A DNA stretch of 56,004 nt from Methylosinus sporium (GTDB taxonomy: Bacteria; Pseudomonadota; Alphaproteobacteria; Rhizobiales; Beijerinckiaceae), in the NCBI RefSeq assembly GCF_003113265.1, contig NZ_PUIV01000025.1, positions 1 through 56,004 of the forward strand. The letters are read 5' to 3'. Made by a program: the position numbers and the translations under genes. A model generated the notes under the pieces. The model did not search any database and was not told where the DNA came from. It saw only the letters and a program-made list of their open reading frames with translations. Positions 27,498 to 35,514 of the stretch are shown one piece after another (the first letter of the stretch is position 1; every line of letters begins with the position of its first letter).

Positions 27498-28694
27498 TCA
27501 TGGGGTTTGCGCCGCCGCGCGCAACCGCGCGAAACCAAGGCTCAGATCTTCTTTCAGATCGTCCAAATCCTCGAGCCCGATCGAGAGCCGTATCGCCGGG
27601 CCGCCGGGCGTCCACTGCGTCGCCGTGCGATAGGAGGCGCAGTCGAAGGGCAGAGCGAGACTCTCGAAGCCGCCCCAGGAATAGCCGAGGCCGAACAGCT
27701 CCAGCCCATCCAGCATGGCGGCGACGGCCTCCGGCGGAACCGGCTTCAAAATGAAGGAGAACAGGCCTGTCGAGCCGAGAAAATCGCGCTTCCACAATGC
27801 ATGATCGGGATGGCTCTCGAGCGCTGGGTGAATGACATGCGCGACCTCTTCGCGCGCCTCCAGCCAGCGCGCCATTTCGAGCCCGGCGCGTTCGGCCTCG
27901 CGCAGGCGCAATTCCATCGTCCGCATCCCGCGCAGAGCGAGAAAGACATCTTCCGGGCCGGGGCAGATGGCGAAGGCGTCGTAAGCGGCGCGCAGGCGCC
28001 GCGCCCATTTGTCATTGGCCGAGACGAGGCCGAGCAGAAGATCGGAATGGCCGCCGAGATATTTGGTGCCGGCCTCGATCGAAAGATCGACGCCGCGTTC
28101 ATGCGGCGGAAAAAAGAGCGGCGTCGCCCATGTGTTGTCGAGGATGACGCAGGCGCCTTTCGCATGGGCGATCTCGGCGAGGGCGGGGATATCCTGCACC
28201 TCCAGCGTCTGCGAGCCCGGGGATTCGGTCAATATGGCCGTCGTGTTCGGCCGCATCAGAGCGGCGATATCGGCGCCGATGCGCGGATCGTAATAGCTCG
28301 TCTCGACGCCGAGGCGCTTCAGCACGCTGTCGCAGAACATGCGCGCCGGCAGATAGCAGGAGTCGGTGACGAGCAGATGGTCGCCGGACTTCAGCGCCGT
28401 CAGCAGAGCGATGGCGATCGCCGCGAGGCCGGAGGGGACGGCGACAGCCTCCGCCGCGCCGGCGATATCGATCCAAGCCTCCTCCAGCGCGCGAATCGTC
28501 GGCGTGCCCTTGGTGGCGTAAGTATAGGCGCCGCGATTGGCGAGGAGCGACGCCGTGTCGGGAAACAGCACGGTGGAGCCGCGATAGATCGGCGTGTTGA
28601 CGAAGCCGAATTGTTCGGAGGGCGCGCGCCCCGCATGGGCGAGGCGGGTGCGGCTTTTCTTTTTTCGCCCAGATTGTCCTCTAGTCTCGCTCAT
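27498..28694 (-). CDS. metC: Cystathionine beta-lyase-like PLP enzyme
   Basis: Cys/Met-metabolism PLP enzyme of 398 residues, fold type I; the closest kind is cystathionine beta-lyase (cystathionine to homocysteine, pyruvate and ammonia). Motifs are GFVNTPIYRGSTVLFPD, YATKGTPTIRALEEA, SGLAAIAIALL, the PLP-binding Asp in ILDNTWATPLFF, and the Schiff-base lysine in SIEAGTKYLGGHSDLLLG. The SWGGFESLALP segment near the C-terminus is typical of MetC. ATG 28694 is chosen since the protein then opens with a basic MSETRGQSGRKKK before the conserved core; the long frame upstream has no family similarity. It diverges from the solute-binding protein gene. Confidence 0.9.
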   Translation of the reverse strand: MSETRGQSGRKKKSRTRLAHAGRAPSEQFGFVNTPIYRGSTVLFPDTASLLANRGAYTYATKGTPTIRALEEAWIDIAGAAEAVAVPSGLAAIAIALLTALKSGDHLLVTDSCYLPARMFCDSVLKRLGVETSYYDPRIGADIAALMRPNTTAILTESPGSQTLEVQDIPALAEIAHAKGACVILDNTWATPLFFPPHERGVDLSIEAGTKYLGGHSDLLLGLVSANDKWARRLRAAYDAFAICPGPEDVFLALRGMRTMELRLREAERAGLEMARWLEAREEVAHVIHPALESHPDHALWKRDFLGSTGLFSFILKPVPPEAVAAMLDGLELFGLGYSWGGFESLALPFDCASYRTATQWTPGGPAIRLSIGLEDLDDLKEDLSLGFARLRAAAQTP

Positions 28695-28833
28695 GTCTCG
28701 CCCATCGGTTCGTCGAACGGATTTGCGGCGGCCGACCGCGCGCCGCAGTATAGGCTGCTCGCGCAGGACATGGGCGATAGAGAAGGATTTGTCCAATGAT
28801 CGTCCGCCGCACACGCCGCGACCCGAGGAGCCG

Positions 28834-29844
28834 ATGATCTTTCCGTTCCGCTTCCTCGTCATCGCCTCATCTCTGCTTCTCGCCGCCGCTGCGCAGGCCT
28901 CGACGCTCGAGCAGGCGCAAAAGCGCGGCTTTCTGATCTGCGGCGCGAGCAATGGCCTGCCGGGCTTCGCGCATCAGGACGAGGCCGGCCGCTGGAGCGG
29001 CTTCGACGTCGATTTCTGCCGCGCGCTCGCCGCCGCCATTTTCGACGATCCGGAAAAAATGCGCTTCGTGACGCTCTCCGCCAAGGATCGCGTGAAGGCG
29101 CTGCAATCGGGCGTCGTCGATCTCCTGGCGCGCGGCGCCGCTTGGACGCTGGCGCGCGACGCCGGGCAGGGGCTCTCTTATGCGGCGATCAGCTTTTTCG
29201 ACGGACAGGGATTTCTCGCGCGCAAAAAATCCGTCGCCGCGCTGCGCGATCTCGGCGGCCTCTCCGTCTGCGTGCAGCAGGGCACGCCCTTCGAGCTCGA
29301 TCTCGTCGATTTTCATCGCGAGGGCGTGAAGCCGATCGAGCCCAAGCTCTTTCCGACATTCGAGGAGGCGGCCAAGGCCTATTCCGAGGCCAAATGCGAG
29401 GCGCTGACCGCCGATCTCTCGACGCTCGCCGCCAAGCGGCAAGAGCTGGCCGCGCCGGCCGAACATGCGATTCTGCCCGAGCTCATCGACAAGGAGCCGC
29501 TCGGCCCCATCGTGCGGCAGAGCGACGACCAATGGTTCGACATCGTGCGCTGGACGCATTTCGCCATGGTCGATGCGGAAGAGCTGGGCGTGACCTCCGC
29601 CAACGCCGACGAGCAGCTGAAATCGGCCGATCCGCGCGTGCGGCGCCTGCTCGGCGTCGACGGCGGCCGCGTGGATGGGCTGGGGCTCGAGGCCGATTGG
29701 GTCTATCGCATCGTCAAGCACGTCGGCAATTACGGCGAGGCCTTCGAGCGCAATCTCGGCGCCGGCTCGCCCATCGGCCTGGAGCGAAGGCTCAATGCGC
29801 TGTGGACCAAGGGCGGGCTGATGTATGCGCCGCCGGTGCGGTGA
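28834..29844 (+). CDS. Amino-acid ABC transporter substrate-binding protein (AapJ-like), orphan
   Basis: A 336-residue periplasmic binding protein of the polar amino acid family. A signal peptide (MIFPFRFLVIASSLLLAAAAQA-STL) is followed by the AapJ/BztA-like pattern LEQAQKRGFLICGASNGLPG, the lobe-1 motif GFDVDFCRALAAAIF, GLSVCVQQGTPFELD and EQLKSADPRVRRLLGVDG. General L-amino acid (AapJ) types have this length and the extra C-terminal part. ATG 28834 has GAGGAG before it. No permease or ATPase gene follows, so it either works with a distant transporter or in sensing. The next gene, DUF817, starts 9 bases later and is probably co-transcribed. Confidence 0.88.
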   Translation: MIFPFRFLVIASSLLLAAAAQASTLEQAQKRGFLICGASNGLPGFAHQDEAGRWSGFDVDFCRALAAAIFDDPEKMRFVTLSAKDRVKALQSGVVDLLARGAAWTLARDAGQGLSYAAISFFDGQGFLARKKSVAALRDLGGLSVCVQQGTPFELDLVDFHREGVKPIEPKLFPTFEEAAKAYSEAKCEALTADLSTLAAKRQELAAPAEHAILPELIDKEPLGPIVRQSDDQWFDIVRWTHFAMVDAEELGVTSANADEQLKSADPRVRRLLGVDGGRVDGLGLEADWVYRIVKHVGNYGEAFERNLGAGSPIGLERRLNALWTKGGLMYAPPVR

Positions 29845-29852
29845 GCGGGGAT

Positions 29853-30803
29853 ATGGAGCCGGGATTCTTCGATCCTCGCGCGAGCGCGGCGGCGCAATGG
29901 GCGTCATTGGCGCGCTTCGCCATCGCCGAGGCGCGCCTCGCGCGCTGGGCGTCGCAGCGGCCATTGCGGCGCCTGACGTACGAGTTTTTACGCTTCGGCG
30001 TGAAGCAGGCATGGTCGTGCCTGTTCGGTTTTCTGATGGTTGGGCTGCTGATCGCGACGCATTTCTTCTATCCGCGCGAATTTTTCCTCGCGCGCTATGA
30101 TTTTCTCTTCCTCGCCGCGCTCGCCATCCAGGCGCTGCTGCTCGCGACTCGTTTCGAGAGCCTGCAGGAAGCCAAGGTGATTCTGCTGTTTCATCTCGTC
30201 GGCACGGCGATGGAGGTCTTCAAAACCGCGGTCGGCTCCTGGATCTACCCCGATCCGGCCTTTTTCCGCATCGGCGGCGTTCCGCTCTTCACCGGCTTCA
30301 TGTATGCGGCGATCGGCAGCTATATGATGCGCGCCTGGGTGGCGTTCGATTTCCGCTTCATCCGCCATCCGCCGATTTGGATGGTCGCCGCGCTCGCCGC
30401 GGCGATCTACGCCAATTTCTTCCTGCACCATTACCTGTGGGATTTGCGGATCGCGCTGTTCGCGGCGACGGCGGCGCTGTTCGCACGCACCTGGATCTAT
30501 TACCGCGTGCATCATAGCTGGCGGTCGATGCCGCTGCTGCTGGCGGCGTTGCTCGCCGCGAGCTTCATCTTTCTCGCCGAGAATGTCGGAACCTTTACCC
30601 GTACCTGGCTCTATCCGAGCCAGCTCGCGGTCTGGGCGCCGGTCGGCGCGGCCAAGCTCGGCTCATGGTTCTTGTTGCAGATCGTGAGCTATGCGCTGGT
30701 CATCGCGGTCAAGCAGCCGCGCGAGCCGGACGCCGAGCCGCTGGAGCTTTCACGCGAGCGTCATCGCCGCCGCTTGGCGGATCATTCCGCGCCGGTGAGC
30801 TGA
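29853..30803 (+). CDS. DUF817 family integral membrane protein
   Basis: A 316-residue protein with about seven or eight membrane helices from residue 55 on (SCLFGFLMVGLLIATHFFY, YDFLFLAALAIQALLLA, VPLFTGFMYAAIGSYMMRAW, MVAALAAAIYANFFLHHYLW, PLLLAALLAASFIFLAENVG). The motifs LTYEFLRFGVKQAWSC, MEVFKTAVGSWIYPD and HYLWDLR are characteristic of DUF817, a family of unknown function. ATG 29853 is chosen as the first Met after the upstream stop. Its 3' end overlaps that of the convergent DUF2478 gene by 22 bases. Confidence 0.88.
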   Translation: MEPGFFDPRASAAAQWASLARFAIAEARLARWASQRPLRRLTYEFLRFGVKQAWSCLFGFLMVGLLIATHFFYPREFFLARYDFLFLAALAIQALLLATRFESLQEAKVILLFHLVGTAMEVFKTAVGSWIYPDPAFFRIGGVPLFTGFMYAAIGSYMMRAWVAFDFRFIRHPPIWMVAALAAAIYANFFLHHYLWDLRIALFAATAALFARTWIYYRVHHSWRSMPLLLAALLAASFIFLAENVGTFTRTWLYPSQLAVWAPVGAAKLGSWFLLQIVSYALVIAVKQPREPDAEPLELSRERHRRRLADHSAPVS

Positions 30804-31336
30804 GCCTTTTGCGCGCGCTCCCACCAGGCGAAGAGCGCATCGAGATCGTGCGCGAGGAATTCCGCCAGCGGGCCGGCGAATTGGCGCCACTCTTCGACGT
30901 AATGCGGCGACACTGCCGTCACCACCGGAACCTTCGCCATCATGGACGCGCGGAAAGCGTCGGCGAGGCCGCCGCGCGAGGCCTCCTGCTTACTGAATTT
31001 GCTGATGACGACGAGATCGACGCCCTCGGCGACGCGCCGCTCTATCGATGCGCAGGCGAGCGCCAATTCGCTCGAGTCGAGATTGCAGGCGACCGAGCCG
31101 GCCCCCAAATCCTGCGAGATCGCATAGAGCGCGCCATCGGCGACGTCACGCAGCACGATGCGGCTGCGGCCGGTCGCTTCGTCGAGGATGCGCGCCTGAG
31201 TGACGCCGGCGACGCGCGCTCCGCTCTCGGCGAGACGCTGCGCGAAATCGGCGATCAGCGCCTGCGCCTGAGCGCTCGGCTCGCCGGGAAGGGCGGCGAT
31301 CGGCGCCGTTGCAGGCAAGGAAGCGTAAAGGGTCAT
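30782..31336 (-). CDS. DUF2478 family protein
   Basis: A 184-residue soluble protein matching DUF2478, a family of P-loop-like fold often near molybdenum or nitrogen-fixation genes. It has the LIADFAQRLAESGARVAGVTQ start, the central ISQDLGAGSVACNLDSSELA, and VDLVVISKFSKQEASRGGLADAF with its K-x-x-K segment. Function unknown; no molybdate transporter gene is seen beside it here. The ATG at 31336 lies on the far side of a 164-base region shared with the divergent VWA gene. Its 3' end overlaps DUF817 by 22 bases. Confidence 0.82.
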   Translation of the reverse strand: MTLYASLPATAPIAALPGEPSAQAQALIADFAQRLAESGARVAGVTQARILDEATGRSRIVLRDVADGALYAISQDLGAGSVACNLDSSELALACASIERRVAEGVDLVVISKFSKQEASRGGLADAFRASMMAKVPVVTAVSPHYVEEWRQFAGPLAEFLAHDLDALFAWWERAQKAQLTGAE

Positions 31337-31382
31337 CTCATGTCTCTCACGTCGCGATTTCGGTCGAAAGACGTGGCGGACT

Positions 31383-31409
31383 CGCCTATCCTCGCATGGT
31401 CGATAGGCG
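31383..31409. promoter_or_regulatory. Inverted repeat between divergent DUF2478 and VWA genes
   Basis: Perfect 8-bp arms CGCCTATC / GATAGGCG are separated by 11 bases, about 50 bases before the DUF2478 start and 90 before the VWA start. A dyad in a shared divergent promoter region suggests an operator, but a simple hairpin is equally possible. Confidence 0.35.
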
Positions 31410-31500
31410 GCCGGCCTTGCTCGGCGAGGCTCGCGCCTCTTGTCATTCCGGGGCGGCGACCGATCTGATATAAACGGTCAGGGACGCGACGTGAACAGCC

Positions 31501-32205
31501 GTGAGCGATGAACGAGGCAATGCGCCGCTTTCTCCCTCTGCGCGGGCGCAGGCGGTGGAAGCGTTCATTCGGGAGGCGCGGCGCGTCGGCGCAGCGGCCG
31601 AGCGGGGCCGGCTGATCTTCGCGCTCGACGCCACCATGAGCCGTCAGCCGACATGGGATCTCGCGCAATCGCTGCAGGGCCGCATGTTCGAGGAGACGGC
31701 GGCGCTCGGCGGGCTCGATGTGCAGCTCGTGTATTTTCGTGGCTTCGGCGAATGCCGCGCGTCGAACTTCGTCGGCGGCGGGCAGGGGCTCGCGGCGCTG
31801 ATGGCGAAAATCTCCTGTCGCGGCGGCCGCACGCAGATCGCCAAAGTGTTTCGTCATACGCTCGAGGAAACGAGCGCGCGCCGCATCGGCGCTCTCGTTT
31901 TCGTCGGCGATGCGATGGAGGAGAATGTCGACGAACTCTGCGAGCTCGCCGGCCGGCTCGGCCTTCTCGGCGTCAATGCCTTCATGTTCCATGAGGGCGT
32001 CGATGCGCAGGCCGGGGACGCTTTTCGCGAGATCGCGCGGCTGAGCGGCGGCGCCTATGCCGCTTTCGACGCCTCGGCGCCGCGCCGCCTCGCCGAACTT
32101 TTGTCGGCCGCCGCGGCTTATGCGGCCGGCGGACTGGCCGAGCTCGAACGGCGCGCTACAAAAGGCGAGGACGCTGCGCGTCTTCTTCTGTCACAGATGG
32201 GGTGA
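31501..32205 (+). CDS. VWA-like protein paired with a membrane J-domain protein
   Basis: A 234-residue soluble protein with a von Willebrand A-like fold: strand GRLIFALDATMSRQPTWD (D-x-T-x-S, a variant MIDAS), GGLDVQLVYFRGFGECRAS, GGRTQIAKVFRHTLEE and ARRIGALVFVGDAMEE. It ends in an Ala-rich helix. The start is GTG 31501. The J-domain gene begins 12 bases downstream, so the two form an operon. VWA proteins usually act as assembly or activation factors; the J partner would link it to DnaK. Specific function unknown. Confidence 0.85.
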   Translation: MSDERGNAPLSPSARAQAVEAFIREARRVGAAAERGRLIFALDATMSRQPTWDLAQSLQGRMFEETAALGGLDVQLVYFRGFGECRASNFVGGGQGLAALMAKISCRGGRTQIAKVFRHTLEETSARRIGALVFVGDAMEENVDELCELAGRLGLLGVNAFMFHEGVDAQAGDAFREIARLSGGAYAAFDASAPRRLAELLSAAAAYAAGGLAELERRATKGEDAARLLLSQMG

Positions 32206-32217
32206 GGAGCCCGCTTC

Positions 32218-32943
32218 ATGCCGGTTCTGATCGGATTTCTCGCATTGATCCTCGCGCTCTACGGCTTGCGCATGTTCACGCGCGCTTCGCCCGCGGCCAT
32301 GGCCCGCACGATACGCAAGGGCGGCGGCGCGGCGACGATCGCGCTCGGCCTGTTCTTCATTTTGCGCGGGCGCATAGACATCGGCCTGCTGCTGGCCTCG
32401 GCCGGCATGTGGCTCTTCGGCGCCTTCTCGCGCGGGGTCAAGCGCTTCGGCCACGCGAGCGCCGGCGGCGGCGTGTCGCGCGTGCGCTCCGCCATGATCG
32501 AGATGGAGCTCGACCATGCGAGCGGCTCCATCCGCGGCACGATCCTCGCCGGCAAGGACGAGGGCAAAAGGCTCGACGCGCTGACGCGATCGGCGGTGAT
32601 GGAGCTCTACCGCCATTGCCGCAACGTCGACCCGGAAGGCGCGCGTCTCCTAGAGGTGTATATGGACCGCCGGTTTGCCGGCTGGCGTCAGACAGGAGAC
32701 GGTCGACGCGACGCGGGGGGCGCCGATGCGGGCGGCGTCGGACCAGGCCGCCGCGGCGGCACGATTTCGGAAGATGAGGCCTATGAAATTCTGGGCCTCA
32801 AAAAGGGAGCGGCGCGCCAGGACATTGCGCGGGCGCACCGCGATCTGATGAAGAAGCTTCATCCGGACCATGGCGGGACGACCGATCTCGCGGCCCGGGT
32901 CAACGAAGCCAAAGATGTCCTCATGCGTCGTCATCATCATTGA
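32218..32943 (+). CDS. Membrane-anchored J-domain protein, Tim14/Pam18-like
   Basis: A 241-residue protein with N-terminal membrane helices at about 2-17 (VLIGFLALILALYGLRM) and 37-70 (AATIALGLFFILRG, IGLLLASAGMWLFGAF), a middle domain (residues about 88-160), a Gly-rich linker, and a C-terminal J domain (about 180-241). The J domain reads EDEAYEILGLKKGAARQDI, then LMKKLHPDHGG with the HPD triad that activates Hsp70, and a short final helix NEAKDVLMRR. A J domain at the extreme C-terminus, with HPD followed by x-GG and NEAKD, is the layout of mitochondrial Tim14/Pam18. Operon partner of the VWA gene upstream. Confidence 0.88.
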   Translation: MPVLIGFLALILALYGLRMFTRASPAAMARTIRKGGGAATIALGLFFILRGRIDIGLLLASAGMWLFGAFSRGVKRFGHASAGGGVSRVRSAMIEMELDHASGSIRGTILAGKDEGKRLDALTRSAVMELYRHCRNVDPEGARLLEVYMDRRFAGWRQTGDGRRDAGGADAGGVGPGRRGGTISEDEAYEILGLKKGAARQDIARAHRDLMKKLHPDHGGTTDLAARVNEAKDVLMRRHHH

Positions 32944-32999
32944 AGCTCGACCTTGTTCGCTCGACGCTCGTCGCTCTTTTTGAAAAATAGGTCGGTGAA

Positions 33000-34694
33000 T
33001 CAATTTTTCGTCGTGAAACAGGAGAAACCGGAGCGCTTCAGCGCGCGACAGGCGGTCTCCGCGCTCTTCTCCTCGAGCCCGGCGAAACGGGCGCGATAGA
33101 GCGTTTCCCGGCCCTTCTGCACTTTTTCGGTGAAGGCCTTGGCGGTGGCCGGCACGCCTTTGGCGCGGGCGCGGGAGAGCAGCTGCTGGGCCTTTTCCGC
33201 ATCGTCGGTGGCGCCGATCTGAATCATCCAGCCGGAATGATTCGGCCGCGCCTGCTCGGCCTTGGACGGCTCGCCGCGATCGCTACGGGCGACGAGCGTG
33301 CGATCCGTATCCGTCATGCGGGCGGGCAGCGCATTCGGCGTCGTAACGGCGGCCAGCTTGGTCGCATGTCCGGCTTTGGCGGCGGTGGAGCCGTCCGTCG
33401 TCGCGCGGGCTCCGTCGCGACGCGCGGGCTCCGGCTGGCGGCGGCCGGCGTGCACGGGAGCGGGTTCTGCGGCCTTATGTCCGCCGGCGACGAAGGCCGG
33501 ACGAATTTTGTCGGCGCGCTCGGGCGTCGGAACCGCGAGAAGCGGCGGCGCCGAGGCGAGCGCCATAACGCGCGGCGCAAGAGCAGGAGCAGCAGCAGGA
33601 GCCGGCGCAGCGGGGGCCGTAACGGCTGCGGCGACGATGGGCGTCTCTTCTTTCTCCTCTTCGGCTCTGGCGATCGGAGCCGGAGCGGGCTCGCCTTCCG
33701 AGATGGCGCGCGCGGTGCGGACCGCGGCGCCGTCGCCGATATGCTCGGCGATGAGCCCGGCCATGACGCGGTCGCGGGCGGCGGCGGTGCGGCCGCCCAT
33801 GACGACGGCGACGATATGATGGCCGTCGCGCCGCACCGAGGTCAAGAGATTGAAGCCGGAGGCGTGGGTATAGCCGGTCTTGATGCCGTCGACGCCGCGA
33901 ATCTGCCCGAGCAGATGATTGTGATTGCGATGCGACTGGCCGCGCCAGACGAAGGCGTGGGTGGAGAAATAGCGATAATAGCGGGGGAAGCGGTCCTGGA
34001 TCGCGCGGCCGAGCACGGAGAGATCATGCGCCGTGGTGATCTGCTCGTCATTGGGCAGGCCCGAGGCGTTGGCGTAATGGGTGCGGCTCATGCCGAGCTG
34101 ATGCGCCTTTCGGGTCATCATATCGGCGAAGGTCTCTTCGTCGCCGGCGATGTTCTCGGCGATGGCTGCGGCGATATCGTTCGCCGATTTGGTGACGACG
34201 GCCTTGATGGCGCTGTCGACGTCGATGGTCTGGCCGGGCGCGAGGCCGAGCTTGGTCGGCGCCTGCGCCGCTGCGTGGGAAGAGATGACGAGCGGCGAAT
34301 CGAGCCGCAGCCGGCCCTTCTCGAGTTGCTCGAACAAAAGATAGAGCGTCATCACCTTGGTGACGGAGGCGGGGTGGCGCAGCTCGTGCTCGTTGCGCGC
34401 ATAGAGCGTGCGGCCGCTATTGGCGTCGACGACGATCGCCGCGAAGGCCGGACCGCCGCCGCTTGCGGTCGAAGCGCCGCGCCGCGCCGCATGGGACAGA
34501 TGGGCGCCGCCGCGCCGATGATGCGCGGCATGGTGAATGAAGCTGTGACGCGCGTGATAGGCCCGGCCGGAATGGTGATGGCGCCTCGCCTCGGCGGGGG
34601 CGGCGAATAGCGCTGACAAGGCCGCGATCGCCGCGACCAACGCCACCACCCATTTCCAACGCTCGAGCCCATCGGCGACGCCACGCTTCGTCAT
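33000..34694 (-). CDS. D-alanyl-D-alanine carboxypeptidase with C-terminal SPOR domain
   Basis: Penicillin-binding protein of the DacA/PBP5 kind, 564 residues, that trims the terminal D-Ala of peptidoglycan pentapeptides. A signal peptide (to about residue 36) is followed by a His-rich stretch (11 His within about 35 residues), then the peptidase S11 domain with SVTKVM (SxxK, about residue 111), SANDIA (SxN) and KTGYTH (KTG). A long Ala/Pro-rich linker (about 330-480) leads to a C-terminal SPOR domain (GWMIQIGATDDAEKAQQLL, YRARFAGLEEKSAETACRAL) that binds septal glycan. The DacA C-terminal beta domain appears absent. A CtrA-like box lies about 100 bases upstream. Confidence 0.93.
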   Translation of the reverse strand: MTKRGVADGLERWKWVVALVAAIAALSALFAAPAEARRHHHSGRAYHARHSFIHHAAHHRRGGAHLSHAARRGASTASGGGPAFAAIVVDANSGRTLYARNEHELRHPASVTKVMTLYLLFEQLEKGRLRLDSPLVISSHAAAQAPTKLGLAPGQTIDVDSAIKAVVTKSANDIAAAIAENIAGDEETFADMMTRKAHQLGMSRTHYANASGLPNDEQITTAHDLSVLGRAIQDRFPRYYRYFSTHAFVWRGQSHRNHNHLLGQIRGVDGIKTGYTHASGFNLLTSVRRDGHHIVAVVMGGRTAAARDRVMAGLIAEHIGDGAAVRTARAISEGEPAPAPIARAEEEKEETPIVAAAVTAPAAPAPAAAPALAPRVMALASAPPLLAVPTPERADKIRPAFVAGGHKAAEPAPVHAGRRQPEPARRDGARATTDGSTAAKAGHATKLAAVTTPNALPARMTDTDRTLVARSDRGEPSKAEQARPNHSGWMIQIGATDDAEKAQQLLSRARAKGVPATAKAFTEKVQKGRETLYRARFAGLEEKSAETACRALKRSGFSCFTTKN

Positions 34695-34796
34695 CTATCC
34701 AGATCCCGTTCACTTGCCCCGTCATGCGCTCACGGCGGTCCGGTCCACACGGGCGTTGCCGAAAAGCCACATGATTACAATCTTACCGATGCGAGG

Positions 34797-34811
34797 TTAC
34801 CCCCTGGTTAA
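34797..34811. promoter_or_regulatory. CtrA-like box (one mismatch) upstream of the carboxypeptidase gene
   Basis: TTAC-N7-TTAA (spacer CCCCTGG) lies about 100 bases upstream of the D,D-carboxypeptidase start and 46 upstream of the phasin promoter. One base differs from the full CtrA consensus. Weak, listed because two perfect boxes occur elsewhere in the window. Confidence 0.35.
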
Positions 34812-34856
34812 GGCGAAAGCCGTTCGGGATTGTGGTTTTGCATCGCAACATTGTTA

Positions 34857-34884
34857 TTGACTTCGATTGTGCAATGCATATAAG
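34857..34884 (+). promoter_or_regulatory. Phasin promoter with flanking dyads
   Basis: TTGACT (34857-34862), a 16-nt spacer and TATAAG (34879-34884) make the best sigma70-like promoter in the window. Two short dyads, TTGC-ATC-GCAA (34838-34848) and ATTG-TG-CAAT (34866-34875, inside the spacer), are placed as expected for a repressor such as PhaR, which controls phasins in other alphaproteobacteria. Confidence 0.6.
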
Positions 34885-34960
34885 TTGATCTTGTCAACTG
34901 AGCGCAAGGAGTCCGCCAAGGGGCGAAGGCCGGAAAGCGCTCGATACGAGGACGAAACCG

Positions 34961-35302
34961 ATGGTTGCCACTTTCGAAAGCGTTCAGCAGCTGGGCAAGG
35001 AGCAATTCGAAGCGGCGTCCGCGGCCGCGGCAGCCCTCACCAAGGGCTGGCAGACCATTGCGGCGGAGACGACCGATTATTCGAAGAAATCCTTCGAAAA
35101 GAGCCGCCTCCTCGCGGAAAAGCTGATCGGCGTCAAGAAGATCGACGAAGCCCTCCAGTTGCAGTCGGATTACGCCAAGGGCGCGTACGAGGACTTCATC
35201 GCCGAGGCGACCAAGCTCGGCGAGCTCTATTCCAGCCTCGCCAAGGAAGCGTTCAAGCCGGTCGAAGCGGCGGCGACGAAAGTCTATTCCGCGGGCGAGT
35301 GA
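34961..35302 (+). CDS. Phasin family protein
   Basis: A 113-residue amphipathic helical protein of the Phasin_2 type that coats polyhydroxybutyrate granules. It shows the pattern FESVQQLGKEQFEAASAAAA, LTKGWQTIAAETTDYSKKSF, LIGVKKIDEALQLQSDYAKG and AYEDFIAEATKLGELYSSLA. Length is typical for the short rhizobial phasins. It has a strong promoter, a GAGGA ribosome-binding site and a strong terminator, consistent with a highly expressed single-gene unit. It implies a PHB-storing lifestyle. Confidence 0.93.
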   Translation: MVATFESVQQLGKEQFEAASAAAAALTKGWQTIAAETTDYSKKSFEKSRLLAEKLIGVKKIDEALQLQSDYAKGAYEDFIAEATKLGELYSSLAKEAFKPVEAAATKVYSAGE

Positions 35303-35337
35303 TCGCCGGCGAGACACGTCCTCGACAAGAGTCTCGG

Positions 35338-35371
35338 AAAAGCCGGGCGGAGCTTCCTCCGCCCGGCTTTT
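35338..35371 (+). terminator. Rho-independent terminator after phasin
   Basis: A 14-bp perfect stem AAAAGCCGGGCGGA / TCCGCCCGGCTTTT with a 6-nt loop ends in a short T run, 35 bases past the phasin stop. Confidence 0.93.
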
Positions 35372-35514
35372 CGTTTATCGCCTCTGCGGCGCCGCAGTAA
35401 AATCACCTAGCCTGTGCGTAAAATCCAGGAGACGCGACGCGTGCGTTGCGAATCCCCGCGCTGCGGCGCGATAAGATCGCCGGAGGCGCATGAGGCGTCG
35501 CAGGAGGCGGTCCA

